Below are positions 34,990-48,000 of a DNA stretch of 64,000 bases, in pieces (the stretch's first letter is position 1; every line of letters begins with the position of its first letter). The DNA comes from Sipunculus nudus (lineage: Eukaryota; Annelida; Sipuncula; Golfingiida; Sipunculidae): positions 48,037,659 to 48,101,658 of the forward strand of contig CM049313.1 of assembly GCA_026874595.1 (NCBI GenBank), written 5' to 3'. A program made the translations under genes and the position numbers. A model generated the notes under the pieces. It was given only the letters and a program-made list of their open reading frames with translations, was not told the origin of the DNA and did no database searches.

Positions 34990-37900
34990 GCCGAAGTTTC
35001 ATCTATAATATCGTCTACTAACTGTAAGGATGGTATCAAATAAGACCTGAGACGGAATTTTCTTCGGACATTATGTGGCAGTTATCTTGTGGAGTCCGTA
35101 GGCACTGGTGTGTTTTTCAATTACCATCTAGGGGTACAACAGTAGGATTGCTTCAATCAAACTTAAAAAGAAGCAGCATGAACATTTTAAGTAATATATG
35201 GAACAGATAAAGAAACAAAATGACAATGTTTTAAGATCGAAAGTGTGTTATCGGCTGATTGAGTCTAGTATCTGTGAATGCTAATGATACATAAAAACAT
35301 AAGCACCACAAGGTACTGGGGTTAATCGCCGAAGTTTCAACGGTTTTAGGGCATGCCGACTATAATCATGGTTTCAATTCGGAAATCAGACATAATTTCC
35401 ATCGGAGCCTTTTGTGGCACTTATTTTGTGGAGCCGGAATTAAATGTTGTACTTTTAAACTAGCACCAAGGGTTACAACAGTAAAATTGCTTCAATCCAG
35501 CCTGAAATGAAGAAGCATGAACATTCTGTTTTAAATGTTTAAAACAGATAAAAAAACAAAATTACAATGTTTTAAGATCTAAAGCCTTATCGGCTGATTG
35601 AGTGTAGTACCTGTGTATGCTAATGATACATAAAAACATAAGCACCACAAGGTACTGGGGTTAATCGCCGAAGTTTCAACGGTTTTAGGGCATGCCGACT
35701 ATAATCATGGTTTCAATTCGGAAATCAGACATAATTTCCATCGGAGCCTTTTGTGGCACTTATTTTGTGGAGCCGGAATCAAATGTTGTACTTTTAAACT
35801 AGCACCTAGGGTTCCAACGGTAAAATTGCTTCAATCCAGCCTGAAATGAAGCAGCATGAACATTCTGTTTTAAATGTTTAAAACAGATAAAGAACCAAAA
35901 TTACAATGTTTTAAGATCGAAACTGTTATCGGCTGATTAAGTGTAGTACCTGTGTATGCTAATGACGCATAGAAACATAAGCACCATAAGGTACTGGGGT
36001 TAATTGCCGAGAAACTCTGACATAATTTCCCTCGGAGCCTTTTGCGGCACTTATTTTGTGGAACCAGAAGCCACTGCTGTACTTTTAAACTAGCAACTAG
36101 GGTTACAACAGTTAGGTTGCTTAAATCCAGCCTGAAATGAAGCAGCATGAACAGTTTATTTAATGTATAAAACAGATAAAGAACCAAAATAACAATGTTT
36201 TAAGATCTAAAGTGTTATCGGCTGATTAAGTCTAGTACCTGTGTATGCTAATGATGCATAGAAAAATAAGCACCATAAGGTAATGGGGTTAATCGCCGAA
36301 GGTTCTACAGTTACAGCTTCTGCCGCCTATCGATATGGTGTCAAATAGAAACTCTGACATAATTTCCATTGGACACTTTTTTGGCATTTATCCTGTGGAA
36401 CCCGTAGGCACTGGTGTATATTTTCAACTAGCACCTAGGGGTACTACAGTAAGACTGCTTCAATCCAGCCTGAAATGAAGCAGCATGAAGGTATTAATTA
36501 TTGTAACGAAATGATGAAAAAAAAAATAACAGTGTTTTAAGATCGAAAGTGTTATCGGCTGATTGAGTCTAGTACCTGTGCATGCTAATGATGCATAGAA
36601 ACATAAGCACCACAAGGTACTGGGGTTAATTGCCGAAGTCTCACCTATAATATCTGCTGCCAACTATAATAATGGCATCAAATAGCACCTGAGACGGCAT
36701 TTTCATCGGACATTTTATGGCAGTTATCTTGTGGACCCCGTATGCACTGGTGTATTTTTCATTAGCACCTAGGGTACTACAGTATGATTGCTTCAATCCA
36801 GTCTGAAATGAAGCAGTATGAACATTTTGACTAATATATGGAACAGATAAAGAAACAAAATGACAATGTTTTAAGATCGAAAGCGTTATCGGCTGATTGA
36901 GTGTAGAACCTGTGAATGCTAATGATGCATAGAAACATAAGCACCACAATGTACTGGGGTTAATTGCCGAAGTTTCATCTATAATATCGTCTACTAACTG
37001 TAAGGATGGTATCAAATAAGACCTGAGACGGAATTTTCTTCGGACATTATGTGGCAGTTATCTTGTGGAGTCCGTAGGCACTGGTGTGTTTTTCAATTAC
37101 CATCTAGGGGTACAACAGTAGGATTGCTTCAATCAAACTTAAAAAGAAGCAGCATGAACATTTTAAGTAATATATGGAACAGATAAAGAAACAAAATGAC
37201 AATGTTTTAAGATCGAAAGTGTGTTATCGGCTGATTGAGTCTAGTATCTGTGAATGCTAATGATACATAAAAACATAAGCACCACAAGGTACTGGGGTTA
37301 ATCGCCGAAGTTTCAACGGTTTTAGGGCATGCCGACTATAATCATGGTTTCAATTCGGAAATCAGACATAATTTCCATCGGAGCCTTTTGTGGCACTTAT
37401 TTTGTGGAGCCGGAATTAAATGTTGTACTTTTAAACTAGCACCAAGGGTTACAACAGTAAAATTGCTTCAATCCAGCCTGAAATGAAGAAGCATGAACAT
37501 TCTGTTTTAAATGTTTAAAACAGATAAAAAACAAAATTACAATGTTTTAAGATCTAAAGCCTTATCGGCTGATTGAGTGTAGTACCTGTGTATGCTAATG
37601 ATACATAAAAACATAAGCACCACAAGGTACTGGGGTTAATCGCCGAAGTTTCAACGGTTTTAGGGCATGCCGACTATAATCATGGTTTCAATTCGGAAAT
37701 CAGACATAATTTCCATCGGAGCCTTTTGTGGCACTTATTTTGTGGAGCCGGAATCAAATGTTGTACTTTTAAACTAGCACCTAGGGTTCCAACGGTAAAA
37801 TTGCTTCAATCCAGCCTGAAATGAAGCAGCATGAACATTCTGTTTTAAATGTTTAAAACAGATAAAGAACCAAAATTACAATGTTTTAAGATCGAAACTG

Positions 37901-38545
37901 TTATCGGCTGATTAAGTGTAGTACCTGTGTATGCTAATGACGCATAGAAACATAAGCACCATAAGGTACTGGGGTTAATTGCCGAGAAACTCTGACATAA
38001 TTTCCCTCGGAGCCTTTTGCGGCACTTATTTTGTGGAACCAGAAGCCACTGCTGTACTTTTAAACTAGCAACTAGGGTTACAACAGTTAGGTTGCTTAAA
38101 TCCAGCCTGAAATGAAGCAGCATGAACAGTTTATTTAATGTATAAAACAGATAAAGAACCAAAATAACAATGTTTTAAGATCTAAAGTGTTATCGGCTGA
38201 TTAAGTCTAGTACCTGTGTATGCTAATGATGCATAGAAAAATAAGCACCATAAGGTAATGGGGTTAATCGCCGAAGGTTCTACAGTTACAGCTTCTGCCG
38301 CCTATCGATATGGTGTCAAATAGAAACTCTGACATAATTTCCATTGGACACTTTTTTGGCATTTATCCTGTGGAACCCGTAGGCACTGGTGTATATTTTC
38401 AACTAGCACCTAGGGGTTCTACAGTAAGACTGCTTCAATCCAGCCTGAAATGAAGCAGCATGAAGGTATTAATTATTGTAACGAAATGATGAAAAAAAAA
38501 TAACAGTGTTTTAAGATCGAAAGTGTTATCGGCTGATTGAGTCTA
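34990..38545 (+). repeat. Higher-order repeat, 1976 bp period
   Basis: 34990-36565 is repeated at 36966-38541. The minus-strand frames at 35870-36187 and 37845-38162 translate identically. The block 36641-36900 returns again at about 40570-40830. Confidence 0.85.
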
Positions 38546-39005
38546 GTACCTGTGAATGCTAATGATGCATAGAAACATAAGCACCACAAGGTACTGGGGT
38601 TAATTGCCGAAGTCTGATCTATAATATCGTCTACTAACTGTAATGATAGTATCAAATAAGACCTGAGACGGCATTTTCATCGGACATTTTATGGCAGTTA
38701 TCTTGTGGAGCACGTAGGCACTGGTGTATTATTCAATTAACACCTAGGGGATCTACACTATGTTTGCTTCAATCGAGCCTGAAATGAAGCAGCATGAACA
38801 TTTAACTAATATATGGAACAGATAAAGAAACAAAATGACAATGTTTTAAGATCGAAAGCGTTATCGGCTGATTGAGTCTAGTATCTGTGAATGCTAATGA
38901 TGCATAGAAACATAAGCACCACAAGGTACTGGGGTTAATCGCCGAAGTTTCAACGGTTTTAGGGCATGCCGACTATAATGATGGTTTCAAATCGGAACCT
39001 AGACA

Positions 39006-40205
39006 TAATTTCCATCAGAGCCTTTTGTGGCACTTATTTTGTGGAGCCGGAATCAAATGTTGTACTTTTAAACTAGCACCTAGGGTTACAACAGTAAAAT
39101 TGCTTCAATCCAGCCTGAAATGTAGCAGCATGAACATTCTGTTTTTAATGTTTAAAACAGATAAAGAACCAAAATGACAATGTTTTAAGATCGAAAGTGT
39201 TATCGGCTGATTAAGTCTAGTACCTGTGTATGCTAATGACGCATAGAAACATAAGCACCATAAGGTACTGGAGTTAATCGCCGAAGGTTCAACAGTTTCA
39301 GATTTTGCCGCCTATCGCTATGGTGACAAATAGAAACTCTGACATAATTTCCCTCGGAGCCTTTGGCGGCACTTATTTTGTGGAACCGGAAGCCACTGCT
39401 GTACTTTTAAACTAGCACCTAGGGTTACAACAGTTAGATTGCTTCAATCCAGCCTGAAATGAAGCAGCATGAACAGTTTATTTAATGTATAAAACAGATA
39501 AAGAACCAAAATAACAATGTTTTAAGATCTAAAGTGTTATCGGCTGATTAAGTCTAGTACCTGTGTATGCTAATGATGCATAGTAACATAAACACCATAA
39601 GGTACTGACATAATTTCCATCAGAGCCTTTTGTGGCACTTATTTTGTGGAGCCGGAATCAAATGTTGTACTTTTAAACTAGCACCTAGGGTTACAACAGT
39701 AAAATTGCTTCAATCCAGCCTGAAATGTAGCAGCATGAACATTCTGTTTTTAATGTTTAAAACAGATAAAGAACCAAAATGACAATGTTTTAAGATCGAA
39801 AGTGTTATCGGCTGATTAAGTCTAGTACCTGTGTATGCTAATGACGCATAGAAACATAAGCACCATAAGGTACTGGAGTTAATCGCCGAAGGTTCAACAG
39901 TTTCAGATTTTGCCGCCTATCGCTATGGTGACAAATAGAAACTCTGACATAATTTCCCTCGGAGCCTTTGGCGGCACTTATTTTGTGGAACCGGAAGCCA
40001 CTGCTGTACTTTTAAACTAGCACCTAGGGTTACAACAGTTAGATTGCTTCAATCCAGCCTGAAATGAAGCAGCATGAACAGTTTATTTAATGTATAAAAC
40101 AGATAAAGAACCAAAATAACAATGTTTTAAGATCTAAAGTGTTATCGGCTGATTAAGTCTAGTACCTGTGTATGCTAATGATGCATAGTAACATAAACAC
40201 CATAA
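39006..40205 (+). repeat. 605 bp tandem duplication within the array
   Basis: 39006-39600 and 39611-40205 are nearly identical. The join GGTACTGACATAATTTCC near 39601 cuts a monomer short, so the duplication did not respect monomer boundaries. Confidence 0.8.
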
Positions 40206-41019
40206 GGTACTGGGCTTAATCGCCGAAGGTTCAACAGTTAGAGGTTCTGCCGCCTATCAATAAGGTGTCAAATAGAAACTATGACATAATTTCCATTGGA
40301 CACTTTTTTGGCAGATATCCTGTGGAACCCGTAGGCATTGGTGTATGTTTTCAACTAGCACCTAGGGGTACTACAGTAAGACTGCTTCAATCCAGCCTGA
40401 AATGAAGCAGCATTAAGGTTTTAATTAATGTAACAAAATGATGAAAAAATAAAATAACAGTGTTTTAAGATCGAAAGTGTTATCGGCTGATTGAGTCTAG
40501 TGCCTGTGCATGCTAATGATGCATAGAAACATAAGCACCACAAGGTACTGGGGTTAATCGCCGAAGTCTCACCTATAATATCTGCTGCCAACTATAATAA
40601 TGGCATCAAATAGCACCTGAGACGGCATTTTCATCGGACATTTTATGGCAGTTATCTTGTGGACCCCGTATGCACTGGTGTATTTTTCATTAGCACCTAG
40701 GGTACTACAGTATGATTGCTTCAATCCAGTCTGAAATGAAGCAGTATGAACATTTTGACTAATATATGGAACAGATAAAGAAACAAAATGACAATGTTTT
40801 AAGATCGAAAGCGTTATCGGCTGATTGAGTGTAGAGCATGTGAATGTTAATGATGCATAGGAACATAAGCACCACAAGGTACTGGGGTTAATCGCCGAAG
40901 TTTCAACTGTTTTAGCGCATGTCGACTACAATGAGTGTTTCAATTTGGAACTCAGACATAATGTCCCTCGGAGACTTTTGTGGCACTTTTTTGTGGAGCC
41001 CGAAGCCGCTGGTGTACTT

Positions 41020-41023
41020 TTAA
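41020..41023. other. Empty TTAA site matching the piggyBac-like insertion
   Basis: The monomer around 40920-41100 corresponds to the one interrupted at 9284: shared rare variants are CAATTTGGAACTCAGAC upstream and TTAAAGTAGCACC downstream. Here a single TTAA is present, as expected of the uninterrupted state. Confidence 0.65.
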
Positions 41024-42009
41024 AGTAGCACCTAGGATTACAAAAGTAAGATTGCTTCGATCTAGCCTGCAATGAAGCAGCATGAACATTTTATTTCATG
41101 TATAAAAGAGATAAAAAACCAAAATGACAATGTTTTCAGATCGAAAGTGTTATCGGCTGATTAAGTCTAGTACCTGTGTATGCTAATGATGCATAGAAAC
41201 ATAAGCACCATAAGGTACTGGGCTTAGTCGCCGAAGGTTCAACAGTAAGAGCTTCTGCCGCCTATCGATAAGGTGTCAAATAGAAACTATGACATAATTT
41301 CCATTGGACACTTTTTTTGGCAGATATCTTGTGGTACCCGGAGGCACTGGTGTATATTTTCAACTAGCACCTAGGGGTACTACAGTAAGACTGCTTCAAT
41401 CCAGCCTGAAATGAAGCAGCATGAAGGTTTTAATTATTGTAACAAAATGATGAAAAGATAAAATAACAGTGTTTTAAAATCGAAAGCCTTATCGGCTGAT
41501 TGAGTCTAGTACCTGTGAATGCTAATGATGCATAGAAATATAAGCACCACAAGGTACTCGGTTTAATCGCCGAAGTATCAACTGTTTTAGCGCATGCCGA
41601 CTATAATGATTGTTTCAAATCGGAACTCAGACATAATGTCTCTCGGAGCCTTTTGTGGCACTTTTTTGTGGAGTCCGAAGCCGCTGTTGTACTTTTAAAG
41701 TAGCACCTAGGGTTACAAAAGTAAGATTGCTTCAATCTAGCCTGCAATGAAGCAGCATGAACAGTTTATTTAATGTATAAAAGAGACAAAGAACCAAAAT
41801 GACAATGCTTTAAGATCGAAAGTGTTATCGTCTGATAAGGTCTAGTACCTGTGTATGCTAATGATACATAGGAACATAAGCAGTTAACAGTTACAGCTTC
41901 TTCCCGATATCGATATGGTGTCCAATAGAAACTCTGACATAATTTCCATTGGACACTTTTTTGGCAGTTTTCCTGTGGAACCAGTTAGCAATGGTGTATA
42001 TTTTCAAAA

Positions 42010-42024
42010 ATTTTCGATGAAAAT
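42010..42024. other. Head-to-head satellite inversion junction, copy 2
   Basis: ATTTTCGATGAAAAT is identical to 12117-12131, and the flanks match over roughly 120 bp to the left and 170 bp to the right. Confidence 0.85.
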
Positions 42025-45000
42025 ACCGTCTCAGGCCCTATTTGATAGCAACATTATACCCCAGTACCTTGTGGTGCTTATGTTTCTATGCATCATTAGC
42101 ATTCACAGTACTAGACTTAATCTGCCGATAACATTTTAGATCTGTCATTTTGTTTTTAGTTCTCTTTGATAGATTAATTAAAATGTCCATGCTGCTTCAT
42201 TTCAGGTTGCAATGTAGCAATCGTAATGAAGTACCCTGAAGTGCTAGTTGAAAAATACACCAGTGCCTACGTGATCCACAAGATACCTGCCACAAAAATG
42301 TCCGATGAAAATAACCGGTCAGGTCCTATTTGATACCACCATTTGGCAGAAGTGGTTACAGATGAAACTTTGGCGATAAACCCCAGTACCATGTGGTGCT
42401 TATGTTTCTATGGAAAATTAGAATTAACAGGTTCTAGACTTAATCTGCCGATAATACTTTCGATCAGTAATTTTGTTTCTTGGTCTCTTTGATAAATGAT
42501 TAAAAATGTTCATGCTGCCATATTTCAGGATGGATAGTTTCTATTTGACACCATATCGATAGGCGGCAAAAGCTGTAACTGTTGAACCTTCGGCGATTAA
42601 CCCCAGTACCTTATGGTGCTTATGTTTCTATGCATCATTAGCATACACAGGTACTACACTCAATCAGCCGATAACGCTTTCGATCTTAAAACATTGTCAT
42701 TTTGGTTCTTTATCTGTTTTATACATTAAAAAAAAGTTCATGCTGCTTCACTTCAGGCTAGATTGAAGCAATCTAACTGTTGTAACCCTAGGTGCTAGTT
42801 TAAAAGTACAGCAGTGGCTTCCGGTTCCACAAAATAAGTGTCGCAAAAGGCTCCGAGGAAATTATGTCAGAGTTTCTATTTGTCACAATAGCGAGAGGCG
42901 GCAAAATCTGTAAATGTTGAACCTTCGGCGATTAACCCCAGTACCTTATGGTGCTTATGTTTCTATGCATCATTAGCATACACAGGTACTAGATTTAATC
43001 AGCCGATAACACTTTCGATCTAAAAACATTGTAATTTTATTTTTTCATCATTTTGTTACATTAATTAAAACCTTCATGCTGCATCATTTTAAGTTTGATT
43101 GAAGCAATCATACTGTAGTACCCCTAAATGTTAATTGAAAAATGCTCCAGTGATTACGGACTCCACAAGATAACTGCCACATAATGTCCGAAGAAAATAC
43201 CGTCTAAGGTCTTATTTGATACTATCATTACAGTTAGTAGACGATATTATAGATGAAACTTCGGCAATTAACCCCAGTACCTTGTGGTGCTTATGTTTCT
43301 ATGCATCATTAGCATTCACAGGTACTAGACTCAATCAGCCGTTAACACTTTAGATCTTAAACATTGTAATTTTGGTTCTTTATCTGTTTTATACATTAAT
43401 AAAATGTCCATGCTGCTTCATTTCAGGCTTGATTGAAGTAATCTTGCTGCAGTAACTCTAGGTGCTAAATGTAAAATACACTAATGCCTAAGGGCTCCAC
43501 AAGAGAAGTGCCACAAAAATGTCCGATGAAAATACCGTCTCAGGTCCTATATGATACTATCTTTATAGTTGGCAGTAACTATTAAAGATGAAACTTCGGA
43601 TAAAATCCCAAGTACCTTGTGGTGCTCATGTTTCTATGCACCATTAGCATTCACAGCCGATAAGCCGGTAAGATTTTTGATCTGTCATTTTGTTTCTTGG
43701 TCTTTTTGATAAATTTAAAAAATGCTTCATTTCAGATTGGATTGTAGCAATCGTAATGAAGTACCCCGAAAGGGCTACTTGAAAAATACACCAAAGTCTA
43801 CGGCTCCACAAGATAACTGCCACAAAAATGTCCGATGAAAATACCGTCTCCGGTCCTATTTGATACCATCTTTATAGGTGACAGAAGTTATTACAGATGA
43901 AACTTCGGCGATAAACCCCAGTACCTTGTGGTGCTTATGTTTCTATGCATCATAAGTATTCACAGGTACTAGACTTAATCTGCCTATAACATTTTCCATC
44001 TGTCATTTTCTTTCTTGGTGTCTTTGATGAATTAATTAAAATGTTCATGCTGCTTCATTTCAGGTTGCATTGTAGCAATAGTAATGAAGTATACTTAAGT
44101 GCTAGTTGAAAAACAAATCAAAGCCTTCGGGCTCCACAAGATAATTGCCACAGAAATATCCCATGAAAAAACCGTCCAGGTCCTATTTGATCACATTGTT
44201 ATAGTTGGCAAAAGTTTTTACGGATGAAACTTTGGCGATAAACCCCAGTACCATGTGGTGCTTACGTTTCTATGGATCATTGGCATTCACAGGTACTATA
44301 CTTAATCAGCCGATAATACTTTCGATCTGCCATTTTATTTCTTGGTCTCTTTGATAAATTGAATAAAATTTTCTTGCTGCTTCATTTCAGGTTGCATTGT
44401 AGCAATAGTAATGAAGTATTCTTAAGTGCTAGTGGAAAAATACACCAAAGCCTTCGGGCTCTACAAGATAATTGCCACAGAAATGTCCCATGAAAAAACC
44501 GTCCCACGTCCTATTTGATAACATTGTTATAGTTGGCAAAAGTTTTTACAAATGAAACTTTGGCGATAAACCCCAGTACCATGTGGTGCTTATGTTTCTA
44601 TGGATCATTAACATTCACAGGTACTATACTTAATCAGCCGATAATACTTTCGATCTGTCATTTTGTTTCTTGGTCTCTTTGATAAATTATTTAAAATGTT
44701 CCTGCTGCTTCATTTCAGACTGGATTGTAGTAATCGTAATGAAGTACCCCTAAGTGCTACTTGAAAAATATACCAAAGCCTTCGGCTCCATAAGAAAAGT
44801 GCCACAAAAATGTCCGATGAAAATATCGTCTCAGGTCCTATTTGATACCATCTTTATAGGTGACAGAAGTAATTACAGATGAAACTTGGCGATGAACCCC
44901 AGTACCTTGTGGTGCTTATGTTTCTATGCATCATTAGCATTCACAGGTACTAGACTTAATCTGCCGATAACATTTTCGATCTGTCATTTTGTTTCTTTGT

Positions 45001-48000
45001 CTCTTTGATAAATTGAGCCTTCGGGCACCACAAGATAACTGCCACAGAAATGTCCCATGAAAAAAACCGTCCCAGGTCCTATTTGATACCATCGTTCTGG
45101 TTGGCAAAAGATTTTACAGATGAAACTTTGGCGATAAACCCCAGTACCATGTGGTGCTTATGTTTCTATGGATCATTAGCATTCACAGGTACTATACATA
45201 ATCAGCCGATAATACTTTCGATCTGTAATTTTGTTTTTTGGTCTGTTTGATAAATTATTTAAAATGTTCATGCTGCTTCATTTCAGGATGGATTGTAGCA
45301 TTCTTGCTGTTGTGCCCCTAGGTGCTAAATGAAAAATACACCAATGCCTAAGGGATCCACAAGAAAAGTGCCACAAAAGTGTGCGATAAAAATACCGTCT
45401 CAGGTCCTATTTGATACCATCTTTATAGGTGACAGAAGTTATTACAGATGAAACTTCGGCGATAAACCCCAGTAACTTGTGGTTTCTCTTTGATAAATTG
45501 ATTAAAATGTTCATGCTGCTTCATTTCAGACTGGATTGTAGCAATCGTAATTAAGTACCCCGAAGTGCTACTTGAAAAATACACCAAAGTCTACGGCTCC
45601 ACAAGATAACTGCCACAAAAGTGTGCGATAAAAATACCGTCTCAGGTCCTATTTGATACCATCTTTATAGGTGACAGAAGTTATTACAGATGAAACTTCG
45701 GCGATAAACCCCAGTAACTTGTGGTGCTTATGTTTCTATGTATCATTAGCATTCACAGGTACTAGACTCAATCAGCCGATAAGGCTTTCGATCTTAAAAC
45801 ATTGTCATTTTGTTTCTTTATCTGTTCCATATATTACTTAAAATGTTCATGCTGCTTCATTTTAAGTTTGATTCAAGCAATCATACTGTAGTACCCCTAA
45901 ATGTTAATTGAAAAATGCTCCAGTGAATACGAACTCCACAAGATAACTGCCACATAATGTCGGAAGAAAATACCGTCTCAGGTCTTATTTGATACCATCA
46001 TTACAGTTAGTAGACGATATTATAGATGAAACTCCGGCAATTAACCCCAGTACCTTGTGGTGCTTATGTTTCTATGCATCATTAGCATTCACAGGTACTA
46101 GACTCAATCAGCCGATAATACTTTCGATCTGTCATTTTGTTTCTTGGTCTCTTTGATAAATTATTTAAAATCTTCATGCTGCTTCATTTCAGGCTGGATA
46201 ATAATAATCTTACTGAAAGTACCCCTAGGTGCAAGTTGAAAAATACACCAGTGCCTGCGGACTCCACAAGATAGATGCCACAAAAAATATCCGATGAAAA
46301 TTCAGGTACTAGATTCAACAGACCGAAAACAGTTTCGATCTGTCATTTTGTTTCTTGGTCTCTTTGATAAATTATTTAAAATGTTCATGCTGCTTCATTT
46401 CAGGATGGATTGTAGCAATTTTGCTGTAGTACCCCTAAGTGCAAAATGAAAAATACACCAATGTCTAAGGGATCAACAAGAAAAGTGCAACAAAAATGTT
46501 CGATGAACATACCGTCTCAGGTCCTATATGACACTGTCTTAATAGTTGGCAGAAACTATTAAAGATGAATCTTCGAAGAAAATCCCCGGTAATTTGTGGT
46601 GCTCATGTTTCTATGCATCATTTGCATTCACAGGTACTAGAATTAATAAGCCGATAACATTTTGGATCTGTCATTTTGTTTCTTTGTCTCTTTCATAAAT
46701 TAATCAAAATGTTCATGCTGCTTTATTTCAGGTTGCATTGGAGCAATCGTAATGAGGTACGCTGAAGTGCTAGTTGAAAAATACACTAAAGCATACGTGC
46801 TATACAAGATAACTGCCACAAAAATGTCCGATGAAAATAACCGCTCAGGTCCTATATTATACTATCGTTATAGTTGGTAGGAGTTATTACAGATGAAACT
46901 TCGGCGATAAACTCCAGTACCTTGTGGTGCTTATGTTTCTATGAATCATTAGCATTCACAGGTACTAGAATTAGTCAGCCGATAATATTTTTGATCTGTC
47001 ACACTGTTTCTTGGTCTCTTTGATAAATTAATTAAAATGTTAATGATGCTTCATTTCAGGCTGGATTAAAGTAATCTTACTGTAATACCCCTAGGTGCAA
47101 GTTGAAAAATACACCAGTGCCTGCGGACTCCACAAGATAGATGCCACAAAAATATCCGATGAAAATACAGGTACTAGATTCAACAGACCGAAAACAGTTT
47201 CGATCTGTCATTTTGTTTCTCAGTCTCTTTGATAAATTAATTATAATGTTCATGCTGCTTCATTTCAGACTGGATTGTAGCAAAAGTAATGAAGTACCCT
47301 TAAGTGCTAGTTGAAAAATACACCAAAGCCTTCGGGCTCCACAAGATAACTGCCACAAAAATGTCCGATGAAAATAACCGTCCCAGGTCCTATATGACAC
47401 TATCGTTATAGGTGACAGAAGTTATTACAGATGAAACTTCGGCGATAAACCCGAGTACCTTGTGGTGCTTATGTTACTATTAATCATTAACATTCACAGG
47501 TACTAGACTTAATCTGCCGATAACATTTTCGATCTGTCATTTTGTTTCTTGGTCTCTTTGATAAATTGATTAAAATGTTCATGCTGCTTTATTTCCGGAT
47601 GAATTGTAGCAATCTTGCTGTAGTACCCCTAAGTGATAAAGGAAAAATACATCAGTGCCTGCGGACTCCACAAGATAGCTGCCACAAAAAAATCAAATGA
47701 AAATACAGGTATTAGACTCAATAAGCCGATAACACTTTCGATCTGTCATTTTGTTTCTTGGCCTCTTTGATAAATTAATTATAATGTTCATGCTGCTTCA
47801 TTTCAGGTTGCATTGTAGCAATAATAATGAAGTACCCTTAAGTCCTAGTTGAAAAATAGACCAAAGCCTTCGGGCTCCAAAAGATAACTGGCAAAAAAAT
47901 GTCCCATGAAAAAACCGTCCCAGGTCCTATTTGATACCATCGTTATAGTTGGCAGAAGCTATTACAGATGAAACTTCGGCGAAAATACCCTGAACCTTGT

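Larger units (their letters stand above)
34126..42009 (+). repeat. Satellite array 2, forward orientation
   Basis: About 7.9 kb of forward monomers starting abruptly after the TA tract. The first monomers (34126-35000) match those at the start of array 3 (61678-62560), as expected for a repeated unit. No gene is supported; minus-strand frames containing INPSTLWCLCFYASLA recur because the monomer recurs. Confidence 0.95.

Noticed and set aside
35870..36187. A family of minus-strand frames containing INPSTLWCLCFYASLA, present in many monomers
   Set aside because: They follow the most conserved DNA block of the satellite, are open for different lengths in different monomers and are broken by stops and frameshifts in others. 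Conservation is explained by the satellite DNA itself.
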